Source: JAFKFH01 sp017307375
Lineage (GTDB): Bacteria; Pseudomonadota; Alphaproteobacteria; Ferrovibrionales; Ferrovibrionaceae
Assembly (NCBI GenBank): GCA_965229335.1
Contig: OZ245874.1
Span: 4,898,001 to 4,962,000 of the forward strand
Reading direction: 5' to 3'
DNA length: 64,000 nucleotides
Of the stretch, positions 8,456 through 16,752 are shown one piece after another (the first letter of the stretch is position 1; each line of letters starts with the position of its first letter). The notes under the pieces were generated by a model. The model had not been told where the DNA came from, made no database searches, and saw nothing but the letters and a program-made list of their open reading frames with translations. Position numbers and translations under genes: made by a program.

Positions 8456-9168
8456 GCAAACAGCCGGCCCCAGCGCCGCCCCCGGGCATCCGCCGCACCG
8501 ATCAGCGACAGGCCGCCCCATACCGCCAGGGCGACCGAATCGAGGATGGGAATATCGACCTCGTCCTCGAGGGTCGCGGCGCCGTAGGCCGCCGGAAAAT
8601 TGGTGCACCAGGCCAGGATGGCGTCGGGCCTGGCCGCGGCGACATCCCGCACCATCCCGGCGATCGTCCCGTCGGGCACCGCGGCGAAGGCCAGATTGTC
8701 GGCGACGTCCGCATGCGCCTCGGCGACGACGTCGAGCCCTTCGCGGGCAAAGCCGGCGATCAGCTTCTTCTGATAGTCGCCGCGATAGGGTGTGACCAGC
8801 GCGATGCGCCGCGCCGCCATCGCCCGCAGCGCGGCTTCCAGTGCCAGGGTCGAGGTCGTTGCCGGAATGCCGGTCTCGGCCGTCACCCGGCGGCAGAAGT
8901 CGCGGTCGACGTCGAAGCCCAGCGTCGCGCCCTTGGAGCCGTTCCAGGCGATCACGTCGGGCCGGGCATGGGCCAGCAGCCGGGCCGCCCCCATCATGCC
9001 CTCCCAGTCGTAGTCGTCGGGGAACAGATCGGCACTGCCGAACACCGGCGTGCGCGAGAAATGGCCGGAGACCTCGGGGAAATCGGCAAGGATCGCCGTC
9101 GTCACGCGCTCGACCACCAGATTGGCCGACGGCGTGACCATGCCCAGCGCGCGGTGCGGCCGGATCAT
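8452..9168 (-). CDS. Asp/Glu racemase-fold enzyme (maleate isomerase / arylmalonate decarboxylase-like)
   Basis: The 238-residue protein starts GMVTPSANLVVERVT, the N-terminal signature of the maleate isomerase/arylmalonate decarboxylase branch. The usual first catalytic cysteine loop is replaced by AWNGSKGATLG around residue 76. The second cysteine remains in LAWCTNFPA near 196. As I recall, maleate isomerases need both cysteines, whereas arylmalonate decarboxylase keeps only the second, so a cofactor-free decarboxylase or unusual isomerase is possible. ATG overlaps the stop of the ATPase gene (ATGA), and the stop overlaps the amidohydrolase start. The chemistry is not settled by sequence. 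Confidence 0.8.
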   Translation of the reverse strand: MIRPHRALGMVTPSANLVVERVTTAILADFPEVSGHFSRTPVFGSADLFPDDYDWEGMMGAARLLAHARPDVIAWNGSKGATLGFDVDRDFCRRVTAETGIPATTSTLALEAALRAMAARRIALVTPYRGDYQKKLIAGFAREGLDVVAEAHADVADNLAFAAVPDGTIAGMVRDVAAARPDAILAWCTNFPAAYGAATLEDEVDIPILDSVALAVWGGLSLIGAADARGRRWGRLFA

Positions 9169-10259
9169 GCGGCGACGTCCCGGACGAGACGGTTGCGGGC
9201 CGCTTCCCAGCTTGCGATCACCGCGGTGCCGGGTTCGATCGTGTCGTGGCCGTCGTCGTTCTGGCGCACGGCGATCAGCGGCTCGGCACCGGGACGGCGC
9301 AGGTAGTAATGCGTGTTGACGCCATGGTAGACGACCTGTTCGACCACCGTAGCCGCCTGGTTGGGACCGGGTGCCGCGGCATCCGCCGGGGTAATGCGTA
9401 CCGCCTCGGGCCGCAGGGCCACGGTCGCCCGGCCATCGGCCGGCGGCACGCCGTCGAGCGCCAGGGTGACGCCATCGGCGGCGGCGACGAGAAAGCCGCC
9501 GCCCTCCCGCCGCGTCACCGTTCCCTCGAAGAAGTTCGAGGTGCCGATGAAGCCGGCGACGAAGCGGGTGGCGGGATTCTCGTAGATCTCGCGCGGACTG
9601 CCGATCTGTTCGATGACGCCGTTGTTCATGATCGCGATGCGGTCGGACAGGGTCATCGCCTCGTCCTGGTCGTGGGTCACCATCAGCGTGGTGATGCCAA
9701 GGCGCTGCTGCAACTGCCGCATCTCGACCTGCATGCTCTCGCGCAGCTTCTTGTCGAGCGCGCCGAACGGTTCGTCGAGCAGCAGGACCGAGGGTTCGAT
9801 CACCAGCGCGCGGGCCAGCCCGACGCGCTGCTGCTGGCCGCCGGACAGCTGGTGGGGCAGCCGGTCGCCGAACTGGGCCAGCCGGACCATCGCCAGCGCC
9901 GCCTCGACCCTGGCCGCGATGTCGGCCTTCGGCAGCTTCCGCATCTCCAGCCCGAAGGCCAGGTTGCCGGCGACCGTCAGATGCGGGAACAGCGCATAGT
10001 TCTGGAACAGCATGCCGATGTTGCGGCGATGGACCGGCACGCCGGTGATCTCGCGGCCGGCGACGACGATGTCGCCGCCGGTCGGCTCGATCAGTCCGGC
10101 GATCATCCGCATGATCGTCGTCTTGCCGCAGCCCGACGGGCCCAGCAGCGAGAGCACATGCCCACGCTCGACGCCGAAGGTCACGCCGCGCACCGCCTGG
10201 GTGGCGCCATAGCTCTTGTGGACGTCGATGACCTCGATATCGGCAGCCGCGCGGGTCAT
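9165..10259 (-). CDS. ABC transporter ATPase, spermidine/putrescine (PotA) type
   Basis: The 364-residue ATPase energises the importer formed with the next three upstream genes. Walker A is GPSGCGKTT near residue 40, the Q-loop lies in NIGMLFQNYALFPHLT, the signature is LSGGQQQR, and Walker B is VLLLDEPFGALD, followed by the switch histidine in VTHDQDEA. A C-terminal TOBE-like domain (about 270-360, with VALRPEAVRI) is typical of PotA/FbpC ATPases. Upstream in-frame sequence lies inside the binding-protein gene, so ATG at 10259 is the start. Its stop overlaps the racemase-like gene. Confidence 0.93.
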   Translation of the reverse strand: MTRAAADIEVIDVHKSYGATQAVRGVTFGVERGHVLSLLGPSGCGKTTIMRMIAGLIEPTGGDIVVAGREITGVPVHRRNIGMLFQNYALFPHLTVAGNLAFGLEMRKLPKADIAARVEAALAMVRLAQFGDRLPHQLSGGQQQRVGLARALVIEPSVLLLDEPFGALDKKLRESMQVEMRQLQQRLGITTLMVTHDQDEAMTLSDRIAIMNNGVIEQIGSPREIYENPATRFVAGFIGTSNFFEGTVTRREGGGFLVAAADGVTLALDGVPPADGRATVALRPEAVRITPADAAAPGPNQAATVVEQVVYHGVNTHYYLRRPGAEPLIAVRQNDDGHDTIEPGTAVIASWEAARNRLVRDVAA

Positions 10260-10264
10260 CGCGG

Positions 10265-11347
10265 TCACGCCACGAAGATCTGGTTCATCTTCTCGATCCA
10301 GTCCGAGCGCACCGCGTTGATATGCGCCCAGTCCGGCGAGAAGAGGCCCAGTTCGTCCATCTTGCTTTCGGGATAGGCAAGCAGGCCGGCGATCTCGGGC
10401 TTGAACGACAGGCCGCCGATGGCCGGCGCGGCCAGCGCCGTTTCGGCCAGGCCCTGCTGGATCGCCGGATCGAGCATGCGGTTCATGAACTCGGCCCCGA
10501 GATCGGCATTCGGCGCATTCTTGACCAGCACCTGGCAGTTGACCCCGGCAAACGCCCCCTCCTTGGGGAAACACATGTCGATCGACGCGCCCTTGAGCTT
10601 GTAGGGATAGACGTATTTGGAATATTCCGGCCCGCCGATGGCGCCCTGCCCCTGGGCGACCAGCAGCGCGGCATCGTCGGTGCCGTAGAGGTTCAGGACA
10701 TTGGGCTTCAGCTCGGCAAGCTTGGGCCAGGCGTGGTCGGCAAGGTACTGCGCCTCCTTGTAGGGCTTGCCGGTCGCCACCGCGGCGGCGGCGATCACGG
10801 TGAAGACGCTCGGCGTCGTCTTGGTGCCGACCAGCGAGATCTTGCGGGCAAAGCGCGGCTCCCACAGCTGGGCATAGCTTTCCAGGGGCTTCGTCGCGGC
10901 GGGATTGTAGAACAGCCCGGCCGACGAGATGGCGAGCGCCACGCCGTAACCTTCCTGGTAGATGAACCGGGGATAGACCTTGGCCAGGTTCGGCATCTTG
11001 TCCCTGGGCAGCGGATCGATCAGCCCCTCGCGCTTGGCGATCTCGACGCCCAGGTCGTCGACGAACATGACCGTGAACTTCGGCGCCTCCTTGGCGGCGC
11101 GCAGCAGCCCGATCTGGCCCAGCGTCGAACCCTGCTGGGCGTCGACCTTGCAGTCGAAGTCGCGCTGGAAGCCGGGCAACACCGACTTGCGGATGAACTC
11201 GCCCTGCGCCCCGCCCCAGATGCCGATCTGCATCGTCTTGCCGGCGGCCCAGGCATTGCGCACGAAGAAGGTCGGCGCGGCGAGCGCCGCGGCACCGGCC
11301 TTCAACAGGCCGCGGCGGCTGGCGAGAAGCGGGGAAACCTTGGTCAT
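10265..11347 (-). CDS. ABC transporter substrate-binding protein, PotD/spermidine type, Tat signal
   Basis: The 360-residue periplasmic binding protein begins with a twin-arginine-type signal (SRRGLLKAGAAALAAP) and probable cleavage after AWA. The mature part reads as a type 2 periplasmic binding protein of the PotD/FbpA kind: MQIGIWGGAQGEFIRKSVLPG, GLFYNPAATKP, LYGTDDAALLVAQGQ and a late FSPDWAHINAVRSDWIEKMN block. It sits between the permease genes and the ATPase, 5 bases before the ATPase start. The ligand is unknown; the attached hydrolases suggest a small nitrogenous compound rather than a polyamine. Confidence 0.9.
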   Translation of the reverse strand: MTKVSPLLASRRGLLKAGAAALAAPTFFVRNAWAAGKTMQIGIWGGAQGEFIRKSVLPGFQRDFDCKVDAQQGSTLGQIGLLRAAKEAPKFTVMFVDDLGVEIAKREGLIDPLPRDKMPNLAKVYPRFIYQEGYGVALAISSAGLFYNPAATKPLESYAQLWEPRFARKISLVGTKTTPSVFTVIAAAAVATGKPYKEAQYLADHAWPKLAELKPNVLNLYGTDDAALLVAQGQGAIGGPEYSKYVYPYKLKGASIDMCFPKEGAFAGVNCQVLVKNAPNADLGAEFMNRMLDPAIQQGLAETALAAPAIGGLSFKPEIAGLLAYPESKMDELGLFSPDWAHINAVRSDWIEKMNQIFVA

Positions 11348-11422
11348 CGGGCAAGCTCCGGGGTTTGCGCGCCGGCCCGGCCGGGCGCCGTTGCGGGGAT
11401 CAGGCAGGCGGTCAGGCGGTCG

Positions 11423-12226
11423 TCAGAAACTCATGGCCCGCCGGAGTCCGGCGAGGCGTTCGAGCAGCAGCACCATGAACAGCGAGAAGAAGATCATCAG
11501 CGAGGCGATGGCGGCGATCCCGGGATCGAACATCCGGCTGATCAGCGAGATCATCATCATCGGCAGCGGCACGTGGCTCGCATCGAACAGCCACATCGAG
11601 ATCGCGTAGTTGTCGAACGACGTCACGAAGGCGAACAGCGCCCCGGCGACCAGCCCCGGCATGATCTGCGGCCGGGTGACGCGCCAGAAGGCGGTGACCC
11701 GGTCGGCGCCCAGCGTGCGCGCGGCCTCCTCCAGCCCGGGATCGACGGTCACCAGGCTGGCCGAGACAGTGCGGACCACATAGGGCGTGGTCACCAGCAC
11801 ATGCCCGACCAGCAGGTTGACGAAAGCATCGGTCGAGCCGAGCGAGGATGCCAGCCGCAACAAGGCGATGCCGGTGACGAGGGTCGGAAAGATCAGCGGC
11901 GACAGGACCAGCGCCTGGATGAAAGCCTTGCCGCGGAACTGCAACCGCACCAGGCCGATGGCGGTCGGCGTGCCGAGCAGCACGGCGCCGCAGGCCGCCA
12001 GCGCCGACAGCGCGACGCTGAACCCGAATGAGCCGGTGAAATCGGGATCGTCGAGCACGCGGCCATACCAGGCCAGGGTGAACCCCTTCGGCGGGAAGGT
12101 CACGAACGGCGTGTCCGACACCGACAGCACGATCGGAAAGATCAGCGGCAGCATCAGGAACAGGACGATGACGGCGGTCAGGCCGTAGATCAGCGGGGCG
12201 CCCCGCCCCAGGCCGGTTTCGGACAT
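11423..12226 (-). CDS. ABC transporter permease, PotC-like
   Basis: The 267-residue inner-membrane protein has about six hydrophobic segments and the permease/ATPase contact loop EEAARTLGADRVTAFWRVTRPQIMPG (about 165-190). The first segment is IYGLTAVIVLFLMLPLIF. The start ATG shares one base with the stop of the upstream permease gene (TGATG), which fixes the start despite a longer open frame. It pairs with the adjacent PotB-like permease to form the heterodimeric pore. Confidence 0.9.
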   Translation of the reverse strand: MSETGLGRGAPLIYGLTAVIVLFLMLPLIFPIVLSVSDTPFVTFPPKGFTLAWYGRVLDDPDFTGSFGFSVALSALAACGAVLLGTPTAIGLVRLQFRGKAFIQALVLSPLIFPTLVTGIALLRLASSLGSTDAFVNLLVGHVLVTTPYVVRTVSASLVTVDPGLEEAARTLGADRVTAFWRVTRPQIMPGLVAGALFAFVTSFDNYAISMWLFDASHVPLPMMMISLISRMFDPGIAAIASLMIFFSLFMVLLLERLAGLRRAMSF

Positions 12227-13170
12227 CACGCCACCTCCGTCGCGCGGCTGCGGAAGCGGCGTTCGACCAGCGCCATGTAGGCCAGGTTGATCGCCATCAC
12301 GATCACCACCATGACGCTGGCGATCGCCGCGCCGAACGGCCAGTCGAATACCGACAGGATCTGTTCCTCGACCAGCGTGCCGAGCATCTTGGTGAAGCTG
12401 CCGCCCAGCAGGGCCGGCAGGATGAAGGAAGCCGCAGTCAGCGAGAAGACCAGCGTGCAGCCGACGCCCAGGCCGGGCAGGCTGAGCGGCAGGGTGACGC
12501 GCCGGAACACGGCAAAGCCGGTGGCACCGAGCGTGCGTGCCGCATCCTCGACCGCGCGGTCGATGCGGCCGATCGCGGCGGCAAGCGGCAGGGTCATCAT
12601 CGGCAGGAAGACCTGGACCGAACCGATGACGACGGCCCATTCGGTATAGAGCAGTTCGACCGGCCCCAGGCCGATCTGGGCCAGCGACCAGTTCAGCACG
12701 CCCCCATTGCCGTTGCCGAGGATGATGCGCCAGCCATAGGCGCGGACCACGACATTGACCAGCAGCGGCGCGATCACCAGCACCGTCAGCAGCCGCCCCG
12801 CCACCGCCGGGCCGCGGGCGATCACCAGTGCCAGCGGATAGGCCAGGACCGCAGCCGCCACGGTCGTGAGCAGGCTGATGCGCAGCGTGGTGAAGAGCAC
12901 GGTGCGATAGAGGTCGACGGCACCGAGGCGGATGTAGTTGGCGAGCGTCAGATCGCCGCCCAATGCGCCGTTCGGCAATTGCTGCAGGAACGAATACCGC
13001 ACCATCAGTCCGACCGGCAGTACGAAGACGGCGACGAAGAACAGGACAGCCGGCCCGAGCAGCAGCAGGGCGGCGACAGGATTGCCGGCGAGGATGCGCG
13101 GCAGGAACGGCCGGCCGGGCAAGGCGGCAGTCAGCGGGGTCGGATTTCGGGTGGCCGGACTGGACGACAC
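12226..13170 (-). CDS. ABC transporter permease, PotB-like
   Basis: The 314-residue integral membrane protein starts with GTG, preceded by a GGGGGT ribosome-binding stretch. After a hydrophilic N-terminus of about 30 residues come six hydrophobic segments, beginning VAALLLLGPAVLFFVAVFVL. The coupling loop DAARTLGATGFAVFRRVTLP lies near residue 205. It is the first gene of the seven-gene minus-strand catabolic operon. The divergent GntR gene starts 195 bases away, with inverted repeats between them. Confidence 0.9.
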   Translation of the reverse strand: MSSSPATRNPTPLTAALPGRPFLPRILAGNPVAALLLLGPAVLFFVAVFVLPVGLMVRYSFLQQLPNGALGGDLTLANYIRLGAVDLYRTVLFTTLRISLLTTVAAAVLAYPLALVIARGPAVAGRLLTVLVIAPLLVNVVVRAYGWRIILGNGNGGVLNWSLAQIGLGPVELLYTEWAVVIGSVQVFLPMMTLPLAAAIGRIDRAVEDAARTLGATGFAVFRRVTLPLSLPGLGVGCTLVFSLTAASFILPALLGGSFTKMLGTLVEEQILSVFDWPFGAAIASVMVVIVMAINLAYMALVERRFRSRATEVA

Positions 13171-13234
13171 GTCAACACCCCCTTGTCTGCCGGGCGGATC
13201 ACACCGCCGCTCTGGTCGATAATGCTAAGCCAGA

Positions 13235-13305
13235 TTGTCGACAAAACAAGAGATTTTTATGCACAAATTTTTACCTTCTCGTGCTACGAAACTAGGCATT
13301 TCGTA
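13235..13305. promoter_or_regulatory. Two inverted repeats between the GntR gene and the importer operon
   Basis: A perfect 10-bp palindrome TTGTCGACAA lies at 13235-13244. A separate perfect 7-bp inverted repeat, TACGAAA and TTTCGTA with a 7-base spacer, lies at 13285-13305 in an AT-rich stretch. Both are in the 195-bp divergent intergenic region and are plausible operators for the adjacent FCD-type GntR regulator. FadR/VanR-type sites are often short palindromes with TTGT/ACAA arms. Binding is inferred. Confidence 0.5.
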
Positions 13306-13365
13306 TCGACAAGAGGCATGACCGGTGTCTACATTGCCGGCGACGTAGCTTGGTGAAGGGCCGAC

Positions 13366-14055
13366 ATGGCGCGGGCGGACGAAGGCAGCACCGACGACCT
13401 GATTTACGAGAAGATCCATGCCGCGATTGCCGCGCAGGACCTGCCGCCCGGCATGCGTCTGCGCGAGGACGAGATGCGGCAGATCTTCGGGGTCAGCCGC
13501 GCGCGTATCCGCAAGGTCTTCGCCCGGCTCGCCTATGCCGGTCTGGTGACGATCGAACCGAACAAGGGGGCGTCGGTCTTCCAGCCGACGCCGCGCGAGG
13601 CACGCGAGATCTTTGCCGCCAGGCGCGGCATCGAGGGCACGATCGTCAGGCTGCTGGCCGGCCGGCTCGACCGCGACCAGCGCCAACTGCTGGCCGACCA
13701 TATCGCCGCCGAGGCGGCAGCCGACGAACGGCGCGACTGGCCCGAGATGGTCCGGCTATCCGGCGAATTCCACATCCGCCTGGCCGAGATCGCCGGGAAT
13801 TCGATCCTGCTGCGCTTTCTGCGCGAACTGATCACGCGCGAGGCGCTGGTGATCCTCGTCTATGAAAAACCGGGCAAACCGAGCTGCTCGCACCAGGAGC
13901 ACAGCCGGGTCCTCGACGCCCTGATCGCCGGTGACGGCGACCGGGCGACCGCGCTGATGGACGAACATCTCGCCAACATCGAGGACCGGCTGGACCTCGA
14001 CCGCGAAAGCCGCAAGGAAGTCGATCTCGGCAAGCTGTTCGGCGCCCAGCGCTAA
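13366..14055 (+). CDS. GntR-family transcriptional regulator, FCD (FadR-type) domain
   Basis: The 229-residue regulator has an N-terminal winged helix-turn-helix (about 11-75: LREDEMRQIFGVSRARIRKV) and a C-terminal all-helical FCD domain. Candidate metal or ligand histidines sit at His136 (EFHIRLAE), His176/His179 and His201. FCD regulators usually repress catabolic operons and release DNA on binding a small carboxylate. It is transcribed divergently from the seven-gene importer/hydrolase operon, so it is the likely controller. The 3' end runs towards paaE with 27 bases between the stops. Confidence 0.9.
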   Translation: MARADEGSTDDLIYEKIHAAIAAQDLPPGMRLREDEMRQIFGVSRARIRKVFARLAYAGLVTIEPNKGASVFQPTPREAREIFAARRGIEGTIVRLLAGRLDRDQRQLLADHIAAEAAADERRDWPEMVRLSGEFHIRLAEIAGNSILLRFLRELITREALVILVYEKPGKPSCSHQEHSRVLDALIAGDGDRATALMDEHLANIEDRLDLDRESRKEVDLGKLFGAQR

Positions 14056-14082
14056 CCGGGCGGTGACGGACGTCGCGCGGGG

Positions 14083-15162
14083 TCAGGCCTCGTCGAAGTC
14101 GAGGATGACCTCGTCGCTCAATGGCCGGGTCTGGCAGGCCAGCACGTAGCCGGCATCGGTCTCCCACTGTTCCAGCGAGTAGTTCAGCATCATCTCGACC
14201 TCGCCGGCGCGGGTCATGCAGCGGCAGGTCGAGCAGACGCCGCCCTTGCAGGAATAAGGCAGGTCGACGCCCTGTTTTCCGGCGGCCTCGATCACGCTGA
14301 TCCCGCCCTCGAAAGGCACGGCGATTTCGGTGCGCAGACCGTCGAGGATCACGGTGACGCGGGCATTGCCGGCGCGGGTACCGGCCGGCGCGGCCGGTTT
14401 GCGCGGAGTCTGCGGCGCGGCGTCGGGGGCAAGGAACAGCTCGTGGCGGATACGCGTTCGGTCGATGCCGGCTTCGGTCAGCACCTCCTCGACATCGGCC
14501 ACCATCCGGGCCGGGCCGCAGATCAGCACGTCGTCGACCACGGCCGGATCGAACAGCCGGCCGGTGAAGGCGCGCACCTTCCCGGCGTCGAGCCGGCCGT
14601 TGAGCAGCGGCACGTCCTGCTTCTCGCGGCTGAGCACATGGGTGATCGAAAGGCGCGTCAGGTAACGGTTCTTGAGGTCTTCCAGCGCCTCGCGGAACAG
14701 GATCGAGCCGATGGTGCGATTGCCGTAGAACAGCATCACCCGCGTCTCGGGTTCACGCGCCAGCAGGTCGCGGATGATCGAGATGATCGGGGTGATGCCG
14801 CTGCCGGCGGCAAAACACAGCACCAGCCGCGGCCCCGTGGCCGGCGACAGGGTGAAACGCCCGGTCGGCGGCATCACCTCGAGAACCTCTCCCGGCTTCA
14901 GGCCGGTATTGGCATAGCCGGAAAACCGGCCGCCCTCGACATGCTTGACCGCGACCCGCAACTCGCCGTCCTCGGGCCCGGCGCAAATCGAGTAAGACCG
15001 GCGCACATCCTCGCCATCGACCAGGGTCCGGAGCGTCAGGTACTGGCCGGGTTGCCAGGCGAAATCGGCAGCCAGTTCCGGCGGCACGACGAAGGCCAGC
15101 GACACCGCATCGGCCGTCTCGCGGCGCACATCCGACAGCGTCAGGGGATGGAATCGGCTCAC
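14083..15162 (-). CDS. paaE: Phenylacetyl-CoA epoxidase reductase subunit PaaE
   Basis: PaaE passes electrons from NADPH through FAD and a 2Fe-2S cluster to the PaaA di-iron centre. The 359-residue protein has a flavin domain with RRSYSICAGPEDGELRVAVK, an NAD(P) domain (CFAAGSGITPIISI, FYGNRTIGSILFREAL), and a C-terminal plant-type ferredoxin domain with YSCKGGVCSTCRCMTRAGEV plus a distal LACQT cysteine. The start is a GTG at 15162 with AGGAG about 6-9 bases upstream; longer in-frame sequence overlaps paaD. It is last in paaABCDE. Confidence 0.93.
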   Translation of the reverse strand: MSRFHPLTLSDVRRETADAVSLAFVVPPELAADFAWQPGQYLTLRTLVDGEDVRRSYSICAGPEDGELRVAVKHVEGGRFSGYANTGLKPGEVLEVMPPTGRFTLSPATGPRLVLCFAAGSGITPIISIIRDLLAREPETRVMLFYGNRTIGSILFREALEDLKNRYLTRLSITHVLSREKQDVPLLNGRLDAGKVRAFTGRLFDPAVVDDVLICGPARMVADVEEVLTEAGIDRTRIRHELFLAPDAAPQTPRKPAAPAGTRAGNARVTVILDGLRTEIAVPFEGGISVIEAAGKQGVDLPYSCKGGVCSTCRCMTRAGEVEMMLNYSLEQWETDAGYVLACQTRPLSDEVILDFDEA

Positions 15163-15175
15163 CGGTCGAGGCTCC

Positions 15176-15682
15176 TCAGACACATTTGAAGTAGTGGAAC
15201 GGTTCGGCACAGCTGCGGCAGCGATATATCGCCTTGCAGGCGGTCGAGCCGAATTCGGCCAGCCGCTCGGTATCAGGGCTGCCGCATTGCGGGCAGGCGA
15301 CGACCGGCCCCTCGCCGAACAGCGCGCGCCGGCCGCCGGGCGTGCCGACCGGCGGCGCGATGCCCTGGGCGGCGAGCTTGGCCCGCGCACCGGGCGTCAG
15401 CCAGTCGGTGGTCCAGGCCGGGCTGTGGGTCAGCGAGACCCGGGCATCGGCAAAACCCGCCTCGGCCAGCGCACGCCCGACATCGATCGCGATCACGCTC
15501 ATCGCCGGGCAGCCGGAATAGGTCGGGGTGATCACGACCTCGACCTCGCCGTCGCGCCCCACGACGACCTGGCGGGCCACCCCCATCTCGACGATGTCGA
15601 GGCCGGGAATCTCCGGGTCGTACACCCGGGTCAGCGCGTCCCAGACGCGCCGCTCGACCTCGCCGGCCGCAGGGCGGGCCAT
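15176..15682 (-). CDS. paaD: Phenylacetate degradation protein PaaD (Fe-S assembly-like)
   Basis: The 168-residue PaaD has an N-terminal MIP18/DUF59 domain (DALTRVYDPEIPGLDIVEMG, then TPTYSGCPAM) thought to help mature the Fe-S or di-iron centres of the epoxidase. The C-terminal zinc-ribbon-like part has CPQCGS, a lone Cys, CRSC and the terminal FHYFKCV. A GTG lies one codon upstream, but ATG at 15682 gives the usual N-terminus. It lies 7 bases after paaC and 13 before paaE. Confidence 0.93.
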   Translation of the reverse strand: MARPAAGEVERRVWDALTRVYDPEIPGLDIVEMGVARQVVVGRDGEVEVVITPTYSGCPAMSVIAIDVGRALAEAGFADARVSLTHSPAWTTDWLTPGARAKLAAQGIAPPVGTPGGRRALFGEGPVVACPQCGSPDTERLAEFGSTACKAIYRCRSCAEPFHYFKCV

Positions 15683-15689
15683 CACAGCG

Positions 15690-16442
15690 CTACCAGCGCG
15701 CGCCGGGATAGGCGCGGGGCAGGAACTGCATCTCGGCCAGCAGATGCCCCAGCGCCTCGCCGTGCCGGCCCTTCAGCCCGCCCGACTGCATCCAGCCATC
15801 GGCCGGTCGCCGCAGTGTCGCCTCGGCCAGGACATCGGCGACGCGGGCATCCCATGCGGCTTTCAGTCCTCGAGGGTCCGGGGCAATGCCACGCTCGACC
15901 AGCCCCGCGACCAGCGCGTCGCACTCGAACATCTCGCCGGTATAGGTCCACAGCTCGTCGATCGCTGCCTGCGCGCGCGCGTGGCTCTCGTCGGTCCCGT
16001 CGCCCAGCCGCACCAGCCATTCGCCCGAGAACCGTTCGTGATAGGTCGCCTCGCGCAGGCCCTTGGCGGCAAGCGCCGCCACGCGCTGATCCGACGACCG
16101 GGCCAGCGCGCCGTAGAACTCGACCTGCCAGGCATCGAACAGGAATTGGCGCGCGATCGTCAGGCCGAAATCCTCGTTCGGCAATTCGACCAGCAACAGA
16201 TTGCGATAGTCGAGGACGTCGCGATGGAAGGCCAGCGCATCGGCGTCCCGCCCCTGCCCTTCGACCTCGGCGGCGAGGCCCAGGAAGGCATCGGCCTGAC
16301 CGGTCAGGTCCAGCGCGATGTTGGCCAGCGCAATATCGAGCTCCAGCTGCGGGGCATGGCCGCACCATTCCGACAGCCGATGGCCGAGGATCAGGCAGGA
16401 ATCGCCCTGGCGCAGCAGATAGGAAAACAAGCCCTGGTCCAT
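15690..16442 (-). CDS. paaC: Phenylacetyl-CoA epoxidase structural subunit PaaC
   Basis: PaaC is the inactive ferritin-fold partner that forms the PaaAC core. The 250-residue protein is helical and matches the family in YLLRQGDSCLILGHRLSEW, LDIALANIALDLTGQA, a DFGLTIARQFLFDAW helix, and LREATYHERFSGEWLVRLGD. The C-terminus GLKGRHGEALGHLLAEMQ followed by LPRAYPGARW is typical. It starts 7 bases after the paaB stop. Confidence 0.94.
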   Translation of the reverse strand: MDQGLFSYLLRQGDSCLILGHRLSEWCGHAPQLELDIALANIALDLTGQADAFLGLAAEVEGQGRDADALAFHRDVLDYRNLLLVELPNEDFGLTIARQFLFDAWQVEFYGALARSSDQRVAALAAKGLREATYHERFSGEWLVRLGDGTDESHARAQAAIDELWTYTGEMFECDALVAGLVERGIAPDPRGLKAAWDARVADVLAEATLRRPADGWMQSGGLKGRHGEALGHLLAEMQFLPRAYPGARW

Positions 16443-16449
16443 GGCGGCC

Positions 16450-16737
16450 TCAGATGTTCTTCACGTCGGCCGGGATGTCGTAGAACGTCGGGTGACGATA
16501 GATCTTGTCGCCCATCGTCTCGAACATCACGTCCTTGTCGCGCGGATCGGAGGCGATGATCGCCGCCGAGGGCACGACCCAGAGCGACACCCCCTCGGAC
16601 CGGCGGGTATAGACGTCGCGGGCCATCTCGACCGCCATTGCCGGATCGGCGGCATGGACGCTGCCGACATGGCGATGGCTCATGCCGTTGCGGGCACGGA
16701 CGAAAACTTCGTAGAGGGGCCAGTCGCGCTGGGACAT
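16450..16737 (-). CDS. paaB: Phenylacetyl-CoA epoxidase subunit PaaB
   Basis: PaaB is a small bridging subunit of the multicomponent epoxidase. The 95-residue product reads LYEVFVRARNGMSHRHVGSV, then AMEMARDVYTRR-like sequence (here AVEMARDVYTRR) and EGVSLWVVPSAAI, ending in a YRHPTFYDIP block. A TTG lies two codons upstream, but ATG at 16737 is preceded by GGAGAA at good spacing. It starts 15 bases after the paaA stop. Confidence 0.94.
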   Translation of the reverse strand: MSQRDWPLYEVFVRARNGMSHRHVGSVHAADPAMAVEMARDVYTRRSEGVSLWVVPSAAIIASDPRDKDVMFETMGDKIYRHPTFYDIPADVKNI

Positions 16738-16752
16738 CGCCAATTCTCCTGC

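Noticed and set aside
6920..8587. Plus-strand frame over the amidohydrolase gene
   Set aside because: Low-complexity translation; the minus strand encodes a complete amidohydrolase with all metal ligands.
14083..15162. PaaE as a stand-alone aromatic oxygenase reductase
   Set aside because: It is in a continuous paaABCDE order with a C-terminal ferredoxin, so PaaE fits better.
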